Positions 57,700 to 64,000 of a stretch of 64,000 nucleotides of DNA are shown here, one piece after another (position 1 is the stretch's first letter; each line of letters starts with the position of its first letter). The DNA lies in contig NZ_CP015510.2 of NCBI RefSeq assembly GCF_001931755.2, positions 930,001-994,000 of the forward strand. The letters run 5' to 3'. Below the pieces are notes generated by a model that ran no database searches, was not told the DNA's origin, and saw only the letters and a program-made list of their open reading frames with translations. The stretch comes from Wolbachia endosymbiont of Folsomia candida. Lineage in GTDB: Bacteria > Pseudomonadota > Alphaproteobacteria > Rickettsiales > Anaplasmataceae. Made by a program: the position numbers and the translations under genes.

Positions 57700-58001
57700 A
57701 AACTTTCTGCATTGTTTCGATAGTAGTATTTTTCTTCAGCACTATAGGACTATTTAAGGTAAAATTATATGTTCAATCATTAAATAGAGAGCTAATAAAA
57801 ATAAAAAGTGAGATTAATTCAGTACAAAGCGATATAAAAGTTTTACAAGCGGAGTGGAGTTATTTAAACAATCCAAAAAGGCTTGCAAAGCTCGTAGAAA
57901 AATACTTGAAAAATAACTCTTTAATATTGGCTAGTCAGGTTAAAAATCTTGACTATTTGCATGGCCGCAGCGCGTTAGCGCGTCTTAAAACTGAAGAATA
58001 A
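57696..58001 (+). CDS. ftsL: FtsL-like cell division protein
   Basis: 101 residues. One N-terminal membrane segment (FCIVSIVVFFFSTIGLFKVK), then a short coiled coil (LNRELIKIKSEINSVQSDIK) and the pattern LQAEWSYLNNPKRLAKLVEK typical of alphaproteobacterial FtsL. The start overlaps the rsmH stop (ATGA), the standard order in division clusters. No ftsI follows here; the next gene is cutA, so the cluster has been broken up. Confidence 0.85.
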   Translation: MKTFCIVSIVVFFFSTIGLFKVKLYVQSLNRELIKIKSEINSVQSDIKVLQAEWSYLNNPKRLAKLVEKYLKNNSLILASQVKNLDYLHGRSALARLKTEE

Positions 58002-58104
58002 TGAAAATGGACCTTATTGTGCAAAAGCTCACAAGGTCTACTCTATTTTCCCTTGATGAATAATTCTTGGTAAACTATAATAACTAAGCGTTTATATTGC
58101 TGCT

Positions 58105-58434
58105 ATGAGTAGTTTAGTTTTGATTTACACAACTTTTTCAAATTTTGAGGAAGCTCAGGTCGTTGCTGAAGAATTGTTGAATGATAGGCTCATTCTATGT
58201 GTAAATACATTTCCTGAAGTACATTCCATATATCTTTGGGAAGGTAAAATAAATAATAGCTCTGAAGTAGTTGCAATTATGAAAAGCAAAAGTGATCAAG
58301 TTGACAAAGTTATAGAAAAAATCGAAGCAATGCACTCTTATGATCAACCTGCTGCTTTGGTTATACCAATTGAAAAAGCAAATAAGTCTTTTACTAATTG
58401 GGCTAATAATGTTATTGATGTGCATAGTATTTAG
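58105..58434 (+). CDS. cutA: CutA1 divalent-ion tolerance protein
   Basis: 109 residues, usual size. Small trimeric ferredoxin-like protein. Motifs: VLIYTTFSNFEEAQVVAEEL, YLWEGKINNSSEVVAIMKSK and HSYDQPAALVIPIEKANKSF. The role in metal tolerance is known from E. coli and is not settled elsewhere. It is followed within 5 bases by tRNA-Gln. Confidence 0.93.
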   Translation: MSSLVLIYTTFSNFEEAQVVAEELLNDRLILCVNTFPEVHSIYLWEGKINNSSEVVAIMKSKSDQVDKVIEKIEAMHSYDQPAALVIPIEKANKSFTNWANNVIDVHSI

Positions 58435-58438
58435 TAAT

Positions 58439-58513
58439 TGGGATGTAGCCAAGTGGTAAGGCATCGGTTTTTGATACCGACACGCGAAGGTTCGAATCCT
58501 TCCATCCCAGCCA
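58439..58513 (+). tRNA. tRNA-Gln (UUG)
   Basis: Cloverleaf: acceptor TGGGATG pairs with CATCCCA, D-arm with AGTGGTAAGGC, anticodon loop TTTTGAT (anticodon TTG) on stem TCGGT/ACCGA, T-arm GAAGGTTCGAATCCTTC, discriminator G and an encoded CCA. The U1-A72 opening pair is typical of tRNA-Gln. Confidence 0.95.
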
Positions 58514-58526
58514 TTAAAATTGTGGA

Positions 58527-59081
58527 ATGATATCGCTTTTTTATAAATTAAGGTTATTTAATTACGTATTAAGCAGTTTCAAAGATATAGCTGTGAAATT
58601 ATTCCTTTTTACGGGATATCTTTACATATCGAGCGTTGTACTTATGTTTCTCAGTAACGGTTTTCAGTATGCTGTGGAATTTAGTTCCTTCAAAAGCGCA
58701 TTTTATTATTTATATCAATATTTCAAGTGGTATTGGGAAAATAAAGATGGCTTGAGTTATGGAATCTCTTTCAGAATATCGGTAGCGTTCGTTACACCGT
58801 ATCTCTTATATAAATCAATTCTTAGCATAAATTGGAGGCCTTTTATGAAACAAATAATAATACGAATATTAAAATCCATTAGAGGAAAAAAGAGTAATGA
58901 TTTCAGTAAATCCAGTAGCAATAGTTACAGTAAAAGTAATAATTATAGCAGTTACAATCATGATGAAGATGCAAAACAGAAAGTAAAGATGATAAAGCAA
59001 TTATTAATACAAGATATAGAACAAGCTATAGATAAAAGATTGCACAGTATCTTTTTCGGTGAAAAAAATAGATCTCATTGA
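58527..59081 (+). CDS. Membrane protein of unknown function with Ser/Asn-rich linker
   Basis: 184 residues. Two probable membrane segments (VKLFLFTGYLYISSVVLMFL and FRISVAFVTPYLLYKSIL) separated by an aromatic loop (YYLYQYFKWYW). A basic stretch, a low-complexity Ser/Asn/Tyr linker (about residues 130-145) and a helical C-terminus (KMIKQLLIQDIEQAIDKRL) follow. It starts 13 bases after tRNA-Gln. I do not recognise a family; the layout could suit an inner-membrane adaptor. Confidence 0.65.
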   Translation: MISLFYKLRLFNYVLSSFKDIAVKLFLFTGYLYISSVVLMFLSNGFQYAVEFSSFKSAFYYLYQYFKWYWENKDGLSYGISFRISVAFVTPYLLYKSILSINWRPFMKQIIIRILKSIRGKKSNDFSKSSSNSYSKSNNYSSYNHDEDAKQKVKMIKQLLIQDIEQAIDKRLHSIFFGEKNRSH

Positions 59082-59395
59082 GAATATACTAAATCCCTAT
59101 CTAATTTTTCAGTCTTGCGTTTTAAAATCGGCTGTATTTTATTTTTTACATAGACCGGGTCATAATTTGCTAATATACACGTATGTACAAAGTCTTGACT
59201 AAAGTCTGATAACCAAGAAATCGCTTTACGTTTTTCTACCACACTCCCTGTTTTTTTACAATTGCTTGCTGAATCAATCATTGCCTGAGCTATAACTGAT
59301 TTCCATAGAATATAATATCTTTGTATATCATCTAATGTACTATTTGCATCATAATGGTTAAAAAATTCTTTAGTAAAATTGAAGTTATTTGGCAT
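59075..59395 (-). CDS. Small protein of unknown function
   Basis: 106 residues, mostly helical, no signal or membrane segment. Phrases such as RRYY-like QRYYILWKSVIAQAM and AISWLSDFSQDFVHTCILAN are followed by YDPVYVKNKIQPIL. The W-L-x-S-x-D-F-x-x-V-C-x-x-A-x-x-x-P pattern recalls small proteins found in some phages and gene-transfer-agent regions, but I cannot confirm it. It overlaps the end of the membrane protein gene by 7 bases. Confidence 0.6.
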   Translation of the reverse strand: MPNNFNFTKEFFNHYDANSTLDDIQRYYILWKSVIAQAMIDSASNCKKTGSVVEKRKAISWLSDFSQDFVHTCILANYDPVYVKNKIQPILKRKTEKLDRDLVYSQ

Positions 59396-59423
59396 AACAA
59401 TACCTCGATTTAAAATTGTGAAT

Positions 59424-59559
59424 ATATAGCTAAGACAGATAAGATTTCATCGATTTCTGAAAAATAAACCTGCAAAACCATCTGTCATGCAAGTAGCTCT
59501 CCTTCTTTCATCTCAGTAGCCCTCCTTCTGTCATTCCTGTATCCTCTTTCTGTCATCCC
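59424..59559. repeat. IS630-end-like stretch and short direct repeats
   Basis: From 59424 the sequence TATAGCTAAGACAGATAAGA and the following 25 bases resemble the left end of the IS630-type element at 60.73 kb. Next come four direct repeats of the type (C)T(G)TCATnCn(A)GTA at 59481-59559, the last one joining the IS481-type element. Confidence 0.5.
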
Positions 59560-60610
59560 TGTAAAGGTCAACTAATTCATTGACAAATTTTGCAAAAAGC
59601 TCAAAGGAGTAATACCTCCAAGAGCTTGATGCGGCCTGTGTTCATTGTAATAAATTAAATATCTAAACAATTCATCCTTAAATTCTTGAACGGTCTCAAA
59701 CGTTGTTCCCTCAATCAAATCATCATTTAAAGTCCGCCAAAAGCGCTCTACTTTTCCATTTGTTTGTGGTCTATATGGCCTTGTATATAAATGCTTTAAG
59801 CCAATTTCAACTAACATTCTTTCAAATGGATGTCCATCCAAATTACTTCTTGATGCAAACTCTGGTCCATTGTCTGTCATTACTTCTTTGAACTGAATAC
59901 TGTAACTTTGCTTTATATAATTAAAACATCTGAGCACTGCAAACATTACATTCAGACTCTGAATATTTTCTAAAACTTCTGCCCATGCTATACGGCTTGC
60001 ATCGTCTATTACACACACTAAATAGTATCTTTTGCTCTCATTTATTATCATATCTTTACTCAAATAATGACAGTCTATATGTGCCAATTCTCCAGCTTTT
60101 TCCCTGATTATCTTTCTCTTCACCTCTTTTTCTTTTGTGCTCAACTTATTCATGCCGGCTCTCTTAATAATATTATATATACCAGATGGAGAAGGTGTTT
60201 TGTTGCCCAACTTTTTTGCTAGTATAGCACAAATTTCATATTTATTTATCCCTTTTTTCCGCTCCTCTATAACTGCTTTTTCTATTTCAATATCTGTTCT
60301 TCTACTTTCCCATCTTGGACCTCTTTTTCTTGGTAAAAACTCTTTTTCTAATCCGCTATTTCTATACCTATTATAATATTTACAGAATGTTTGTCTGTTG
60401 ATTCCATTAGCGTGATAAAAATCGCCTACAAATCTATAAAATGGATGCTTTTTTGCCTTTGTTTGCTCATATTCTTTGATCAAAAATCTCCATTTACTTT
60501 GGTAATTTCTCTCTAAAGTTTTATCTTCTGTGTTTCTTCTCATACCTAACTCCCTCAAAAATGTTTCTTTTATCTTAACATTTTTGTCATCGAATTAGTT
60601 GACCTTTACA
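59560..60610 (-). mobile_element. IS481-type insertion sequence, copy 2
   Basis: Same 1051-base element and same ends as copy 1. The flanks are ...GTCATCCC on the left and ATCCCAGTG on the right, a 5-base target duplication ATCCC. That is the complement of the GGGAT duplicated around copy 1: both entered the same position of the palindromic repeat. Confidence 0.9.
59572..60558 (-). CDS. IS481-type transposase (copy 2)
   Basis: 328 residues, same protein as at 8104-9090. Two HTH-like regions followed by an integrase core with DDE residues at HIDCHYLS, MTDNGPEFASR and NGKVERFWRTLN. The frame is intact. Confidence 0.93.
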   Translation of the reverse strand: MRELGMRRNTEDKTLERNYQSKWRFLIKEYEQTKAKKHPFYRFVGDFYHANGINRQTFCKYYNRYRNSGLEKEFLPRKRGPRWESRRTDIEIEKAVIEERKKGINKYEICAILAKKLGNKTPSPSGIYNIIKRAGMNKLSTKEKEVKRKIIREKAGELAHIDCHYLSKDMIINESKRYYLVCVIDDASRIAWAEVLENIQSLNVMFAVLRCFNYIKQSYSIQFKEVMTDNGPEFASRSNLDGHPFERMLVEIGLKHLYTRPYRPQTNGKVERFWRTLNDDLIEGTTFETVQEFKDELFRYLIYYNEHRPHQALGGITPLSFLQNLSMN

Positions 60611-60637
60611 ATCCCAGTGCCCAGACACTTGGATCCA
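60611..60637. repeat. Palindromic element right of IS481-type copy 2
   Basis: ATCCCAGTGCCCAGACACTTGG-type repeat (split here for length: arms CCCAGTG / CACTTGG). Its left end is separated by the IS. Confidence 0.7.
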
Positions 60638-60870
60638 GCACTTAATTACTATACTAGAAAACAAATACACGGATAATGGATAACAATAAAAATAGCTTAC
60701 TTCATACTAAACACAGTGTTTTTAGGGAAGTTATAGCTAACACAGATAAGCTTTCCCCGATTTTTGAAAAATAAAATCAATAGCAGCGTTAACATCTGGC
60801 CAGAAAATTGGCAGTATTTTTCTCACAGCATGTTTAATTGCAAACCAAAAATGCTCAATTGGATTCAAAT

Positions 60871-62406
60871 CTTACTTTTACCCACAAATATAAAAAAGCT
60901 AGTAAAATAGCAAATTCATATATTTGATAAAGGGTTTAAAAATGTACGGAGTAAATACAAATACGCAATATACTGATAGCTTAGGGGACAAATGGCTAGA
61001 AAGAGAGTTGAGACATGTTAATCTGGGAGATATAAGGCTTAATAAGAGGCTTATTACAACAAGTTATCTTATAGAGCGTAAGGCATCTGGATCAATTAAT
61101 CAAAGTTGTGGTGGATGGAAAGAAGCTAAGGGCGCGTACAGGTTGTTTAGTAATGAAAAGCTTGAGGCCGAGAAAATTTATTCTTCTCATCATAAAGAAA
61201 CAGCGGAAAGGATAAAAGGAAATAAGCTTATATTTTCAATCCAAGATACTAGTTATTTGGATTTTGACTCTCATATAAATACCAAAGGGCTAGGCAGTAT
61301 TTCTAAAGCTTATACAAAGCATAAAAAGGGTTTGCTGCTGCATAGTGCCTTAATGGTCAGTAAAGAAGGATTACCTTTAGGTTTATCTTCTCAACAGTGC
61401 TGGGCGCGTCCCGCTAGAAAAGAAGAAACAGCAAAAGAAAAAGCAAATAGGAAATACCGTACTTCTATAGAGGAGAAAGAAAGTTATAAGTGGATAGCAG
61501 CACTAAAAGAAACCATAAATAACGTTTCCAAAGATGTACAACTTGTCACTCTTGGTGATAGGGAAGCAGATATCTTCAAATTTTTATGGATAGCTGAATC
61601 ATTGGGTAGTTTTTATGTAATCCGTAACCGAGCTAATAGAAAATTTATCTGTACTGAAGAGGGAAAAACAGATTTGCAAACACGCATAGCTCAACTTCCG
61701 GTAAAAGAGAAAATCGTCTTGGAAGTTGCTAAAAACGGGCACCAGAAGTCAAGAAAAGCAAATATTGAAGTAAAATATATGAAAGGCTATATACCTATCA
61801 GAGCGCCTTACATTTATGGGTCAAAAGATACAGCACATAAAATAAGTGATAAAGTCGCTGTATATGTGGTAAGCGCAAAGGAAATGGATCCTCCTAAAGG
61901 AGTTGAAGCTATCGATTGGACTTTGTTAACTAATGTACCAGTTAATAGCACTTTAGATGCCATAGAAAGGATAAATTGGTATAAGCTACGATGGAAAATT
62001 GAAGAATACTTTAGAATTTTAAAATCAGGATGTAAAATAGAAAGCTCTCGTTTAACTACAAAGGAAAGGCTACAGAAATTAATTGCTATAAAGAGCATTA
62101 TTACATTTAAAATTTTATATTTAACAAAAGTGGCTTTATCGCATCCTATGGAGGCTTGCACTAAGGTTCTAAGCAATGAAGAGTGGAAAGCTCTTTACAT
62201 ACGTGAGCATCAAGTGGCCACATTGCCCGAAGAACCTCCAAACATAAAACAAGCTATTATTTGGTTAGGAAAATTAGGTGGGTTTATGAATAGAAAAGGT
62301 GATAATTTACCAGGAAGTATGACTCTATGGCGAGGCTATGAAAATCTTAGAGAGAGCATGGTTATGCTTCACATAATAACTTCTCAAAGTTATGGGTAAA
62401 AGTAAG
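60871..62406 (+). mobile_element. Tn5-like (IS4-family, IS50 group) insertion sequence
   Basis: 1536 bases with perfect 14-base inverted ends CTTACTTTTACCCA. A 9-base target duplication, GATTCAAAT, stands at 60862-60870 and 62407-62415. Inserted within the IS630 transposase gene. Confidence 0.93.
60942..62399 (+). CDS. Tn5-like transposase
   Basis: About 485 residues from the ATG at 60942 (MYGVNTNTQYTDSLGDKWLE); an ATG at 60924 adds six. It resembles Tn5/IS50 transposase. The N-terminal DNA-binding part has GDIRLNKRLITTSYLIERKA and GGWKEAKGAYRLFSNE; the catalytic residues lie in FSIQDTSYLDFDSH, VTLGDREADIFKF and YKLRWKIEEYFRILKSGC (Y-R-E-K). The stop codon is inside the right inverted repeat. 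The frame is intact. Confidence 0.93.
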   Translation: MYGVNTNTQYTDSLGDKWLERELRHVNLGDIRLNKRLITTSYLIERKASGSINQSCGGWKEAKGAYRLFSNEKLEAEKIYSSHHKETAERIKGNKLIFSIQDTSYLDFDSHINTKGLGSISKAYTKHKKGLLLHSALMVSKEGLPLGLSSQQCWARPARKEETAKEKANRKYRTSIEEKESYKWIAALKETINNVSKDVQLVTLGDREADIFKFLWIAESLGSFYVIRNRANRKFICTEEGKTDLQTRIAQLPVKEKIVLEVAKNGHQKSRKANIEVKYMKGYIPIRAPYIYGSKDTAHKISDKVAVYVVSAKEMDPPKGVEAIDWTLLTNVPVNSTLDAIERINWYKLRWKIEEYFRILKSGCKIESSRLTTKERLQKLIAIKSIITFKILYLTKVALSHPMEACTKVLSNEEWKALYIREHQVATLPEEPPNIKQAIIWLGKLGGFMNRKGDNLPGSMTLWRGYENLRESMVMLHIITSQSYG

Positions 62407-63261
62407 GATTCAAATCCGGTGAATATGGCGGTAAAAACAATACGTTACACCCTACATTCTCAATCAGTTTTCTAATTTTTACGGACTTATGGAAGCTTGC
62501 ATTATCAAGGATGACTGTCTGTCCAATTTTCAATTCAGGAATTAGTATATTTTCAACATAAGCCTCAAAAAGTTCACTGTTGCAATATCCCTCAAATGCA
62601 CATGGTGCACCAACTTTTCCCTGATTTAAAGCTCCAATAATACTGATCCTTTTCTTCTTAAATGCAGGTTTTTCAGCAAACAATCTCTTCCCTTTCGGAG
62701 CCCATCCATATGCGTAAAATTCGTTGTCATCAATTCCAGATTCATCTATAAATACCAGGTTTTCTTTGTTTATTTTAGCTACTTTTTCTTTGAATTCTTT
62801 ACGTTTTCCTTCATCTCTCTCTTGATAAAGAAAGGTTTTTTTTATATGTATAGCCAGCTTTTTTTAGATAATTGTATGCTGTCTCTTTGCACATATTCCC
62901 AAATTTTTCAATTACTTTATCAGTCGTAACATCTTGATTATCTTCCAGAAATTTAAAAAAACTGCCCATGTCTTTAATCTTGCTCCTATGACCTGTTTGG
63001 TAGCCATAGGCTGGCTTTACGCTTCCAGTTTCTTCCCTTCTTTTTCTCCACCAATACAGTGTTTTTCTGTCAATACTGAACATCTCACTCACAGCTTTCA
63101 TGCTCATTTTTTTCTCATCTACCACTTTTAAAACACGTTCACGTAAATCTTCGCTGTATGGTTTTGGCATTTTTAACCTCTGCTTTTTATTCAACATGCC
63201 TTTATTATCATAAAATCCAGTCTAGGGAAAGCTTATTTTAGTTAGCTATATACTGCAAAAT

Positions 63262-63291
63262 GGATCCCAGTGTCGAAGCACTGGGATGACA
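63262..63291. repeat. Palindromic element near right edge
   Basis: Arms ATCCCAGTG / CACTGGGAT around TCGAAG, then GACACC. Confidence 0.8.
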
Positions 63292-63311
63292 CCAGTAGTT
63301 GATACTTAACA

Positions 63312-63378
63312 CAAGTCCTATCGCTTCACGAGATATTTGTACATCTGTGTGTCACGCACTGGAATGACACCATTTTTC
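63312..63378. repeat. Solitary IS4-type end joined to a palindrome half
   Basis: CCTATCGCTTCACGAGATAT then TTGTACATCTGTGTG is a diverged reverse copy of the end repeat at about 22268-22312, followed directly by GTCACGCACTGGAATGACACC, half of a palindromic element. Confidence 0.65.
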
Positions 63379-63397
63379 GCATTTTTGCCTTCAAATT

Positions 63398-63496
63398 TGC
63401 AAGAAGTCTATTGTCGAGGATTACTGTTCGTCCAGAATTCAATTCTGAACTAGTATATTTTTAACGTAAGGCTCAAAAAGCTCACTGTTGCAATTT
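63398..63496 (-). pseudogene. Short fragment of a second IS630-family transposase
   Basis: About 100 bases line up with 62505-62600 of the IS630 transposase gene (CTCAAAAAG(C/T)TCACTGTTGCAAT shared at the end). The minus-strand translation NSELFEPYVKNIL matches NSELFEAYVENIL, then decays with stops. It lies between the palindromic elements and fabI. Confidence 0.7.
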
Positions 63497-63501
63497 TTTT
63501 T

Positions 63502-64000
63502 CTAGTCTTCCACTTTATCAGTTTCAACTACTTTCATTCCAACCACATTATATCCTGAATCAACGTGCAAAATTTCTCCTGTGGTACCACTGCTTAAGTC
63601 GCTTAGTAGATATAGAGCTGCTTTTCCTACATCTTCAATAGTGGTGTTGCGTCTGAGTGGTGAGTTGTTTCTGTTCCATTCTGAAATGGAATGAAAATCA
63701 CTTATTCCCGAGGACGCTAATGTCCTGATAGGACCAGCAGAAATGGCATTTACTCTTACGTTTTGTGTCCCTAAGTCGCATGCTAAATATTTTACACTTG
63801 CTTCAAGTGCAGCTTTACATAAACCCATAACATTGTAGTTTGGCATAACTTTTTCAGCACCATAGTAAGATAAAGTAAGCAGGCTACCTCCATTTTCCAT
63901 CATCTTTTCAGCTCTTTGCGCTAAAGCGGTGAAAGAATAGCATGATATATGCATTGCACTTAAGAAATTATTCAGTGAAGTGTTAACATACTTACCATTT
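63502..64000 (-). CDS. fabI: Enoyl-ACP reductase FabI, 3' part (runs off right edge)
   Basis: The frame is open to the window edge, so the start lies outside; about 165 C-terminal residues are seen. FabI does the last reduction in each round of fatty acid synthesis. Motifs: KYVNTSLNNFLSAMHISCYS, the catalytic Tyr-x6-Lys in YNVMGLCKAALEASVKYLA, VRVNAISAGPIRTLASSGI, then the cofactor-side end LLSDLSSGTTGEILHVDSGY. The short tail VETDKVED is near the usual end. Confidence 0.95.
   Translation of the reverse strand, partial: NGKYVNTSLNNFLSAMHISCYSFTALAQRAEKMMENGGSLLTLSYYGAEKVMPNYNVMGLCKAALEASVKYLACDLGTQNVRVNAISAGPIRTLASSGISDFHSISEWNRNNSPLRRNTTIEDVGKAALYLLSDLSSGTTGEILHVDSGYNVVGMKVVETDKVED

Larger units (their letters stand above)
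60737..63197 (-). pseudogene. IS630-family transposase, split by a Tn5-like element and a frame change
   Basis: Three pieces on the minus strand. 62811-63197 is the HTH part (PKPYSEDLRERVLKVVDEKK, FSIDRKTLYWWRKR). 62407-62820 is the catalytic part (LVFIDESGIDDNEFYAYGW, TVILDNASFHKS, FLPPYSPDLNP). 60737-60870 is the end (NPIEHFWFAIKHAVRK with the last catalytic Glu, to a TAG at 60737). The first two pieces are in different frames; a run of eight A (62836-62843) at the joint would allow a frameshift giving KKTFLYQERDEGKRK. The Tn5-like element sits exactly at the DLNP motif, so this copy cannot make a full enzyme. Confidence 0.85.
60733..63251 (-). mobile_element. IS630-type element containing a nested Tn5-like element
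   Basis: Outer ends TATAGCTAAC...ATAAGCTTTCCC (left, from about 60733) and the complement at about 63224-63251. Exact edges are uncertain by a few bases because TA targets blur them. Without the nested element it would be about 980 bases. Confidence 0.65.

Overview
The window is a piece of an AT-rich alphaproteobacterial endosymbiont genome, almost certainly Wolbachia. Grounds: ankyrin-repeat proteins beside housekeeping genes, many insertion sequences of different families, short palindromic repeats scattered between and inside genes, a family of small surface beta-barrel genes, orphan phage genes, and a reduced set of informational and envelope genes arranged without long operons. No rRNA and no CRISPR array was seen; two tRNAs (Leu-UAA, Gln-UUG) are present.

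Layout. 1-3.8 kb: end of an unknown acidic protein and an AddB-type recombination nuclease. 3.9-10 kb: a 16-repeat ankyrin protein with a membrane hairpin, a Gly/His/Asp-rich small protein, an IS481-type element and an orphan HK97-type prohead protease. 10-22 kb: a 1369-residue coiled-coil protein, the CCA-adding enzyme, the C-terminal half of an OTU deubiquitinase-like protein, and a 1794-residue SF2 ATPase/coiled-coil protein. 22-32.7 kb: an IS4-type element with a cluster of its end repeats, glpX, ankyrin/membrane proteins, an IalB-like secreted protein, rpoH, a pair of surface beta-barrel genes (one dead), and ychF. 32.8-35.6 kb: an intact OTU protein, the N-terminal half of a second one, and an IS903-like element. 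36-59 kb: mostly housekeeping: iscX, rpsD, tkt, map, ftsA, def, a uracil-DNA glycosylase, trhO, lepA, surE, prmC, holB, tsaC, dapE, two MFS transporters, rsmH-ftsL, cutA, plus a 777-residue repeat protein. 59.5-63.5 kb: second IS481-type copy and a Tn5-like element nested in an IS630-type element. The right edge cuts fabI.

The main observations are about genome dynamics and host interaction. (1) The OTU gene halves at 34.0-34.5 kb (+) and 15.6-16.3 kb (-) both end at the same 9-base sequence next to IS-type terminal repeats, and join in frame into a 368-residue protein with both OTU catalytic motifs. This implies an IS insertion followed by an inversion of about 18 kb. (2) The intact OTU protein and the reconstructed one share a tail with paired LAxxLQ motifs resembling eukaryotic ubiquitin-binding MIU helices. 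(3) A palindromic repeat sits in frame inside five housekeeping genes (addB, cca, the uracil-DNA glycosylase, tkt, rsmH). (4) The same palindrome is the landing site of both IS481-type copies (same 5-base target duplication) and of the IS4-type element, whose solitary ends are also scattered around the window.
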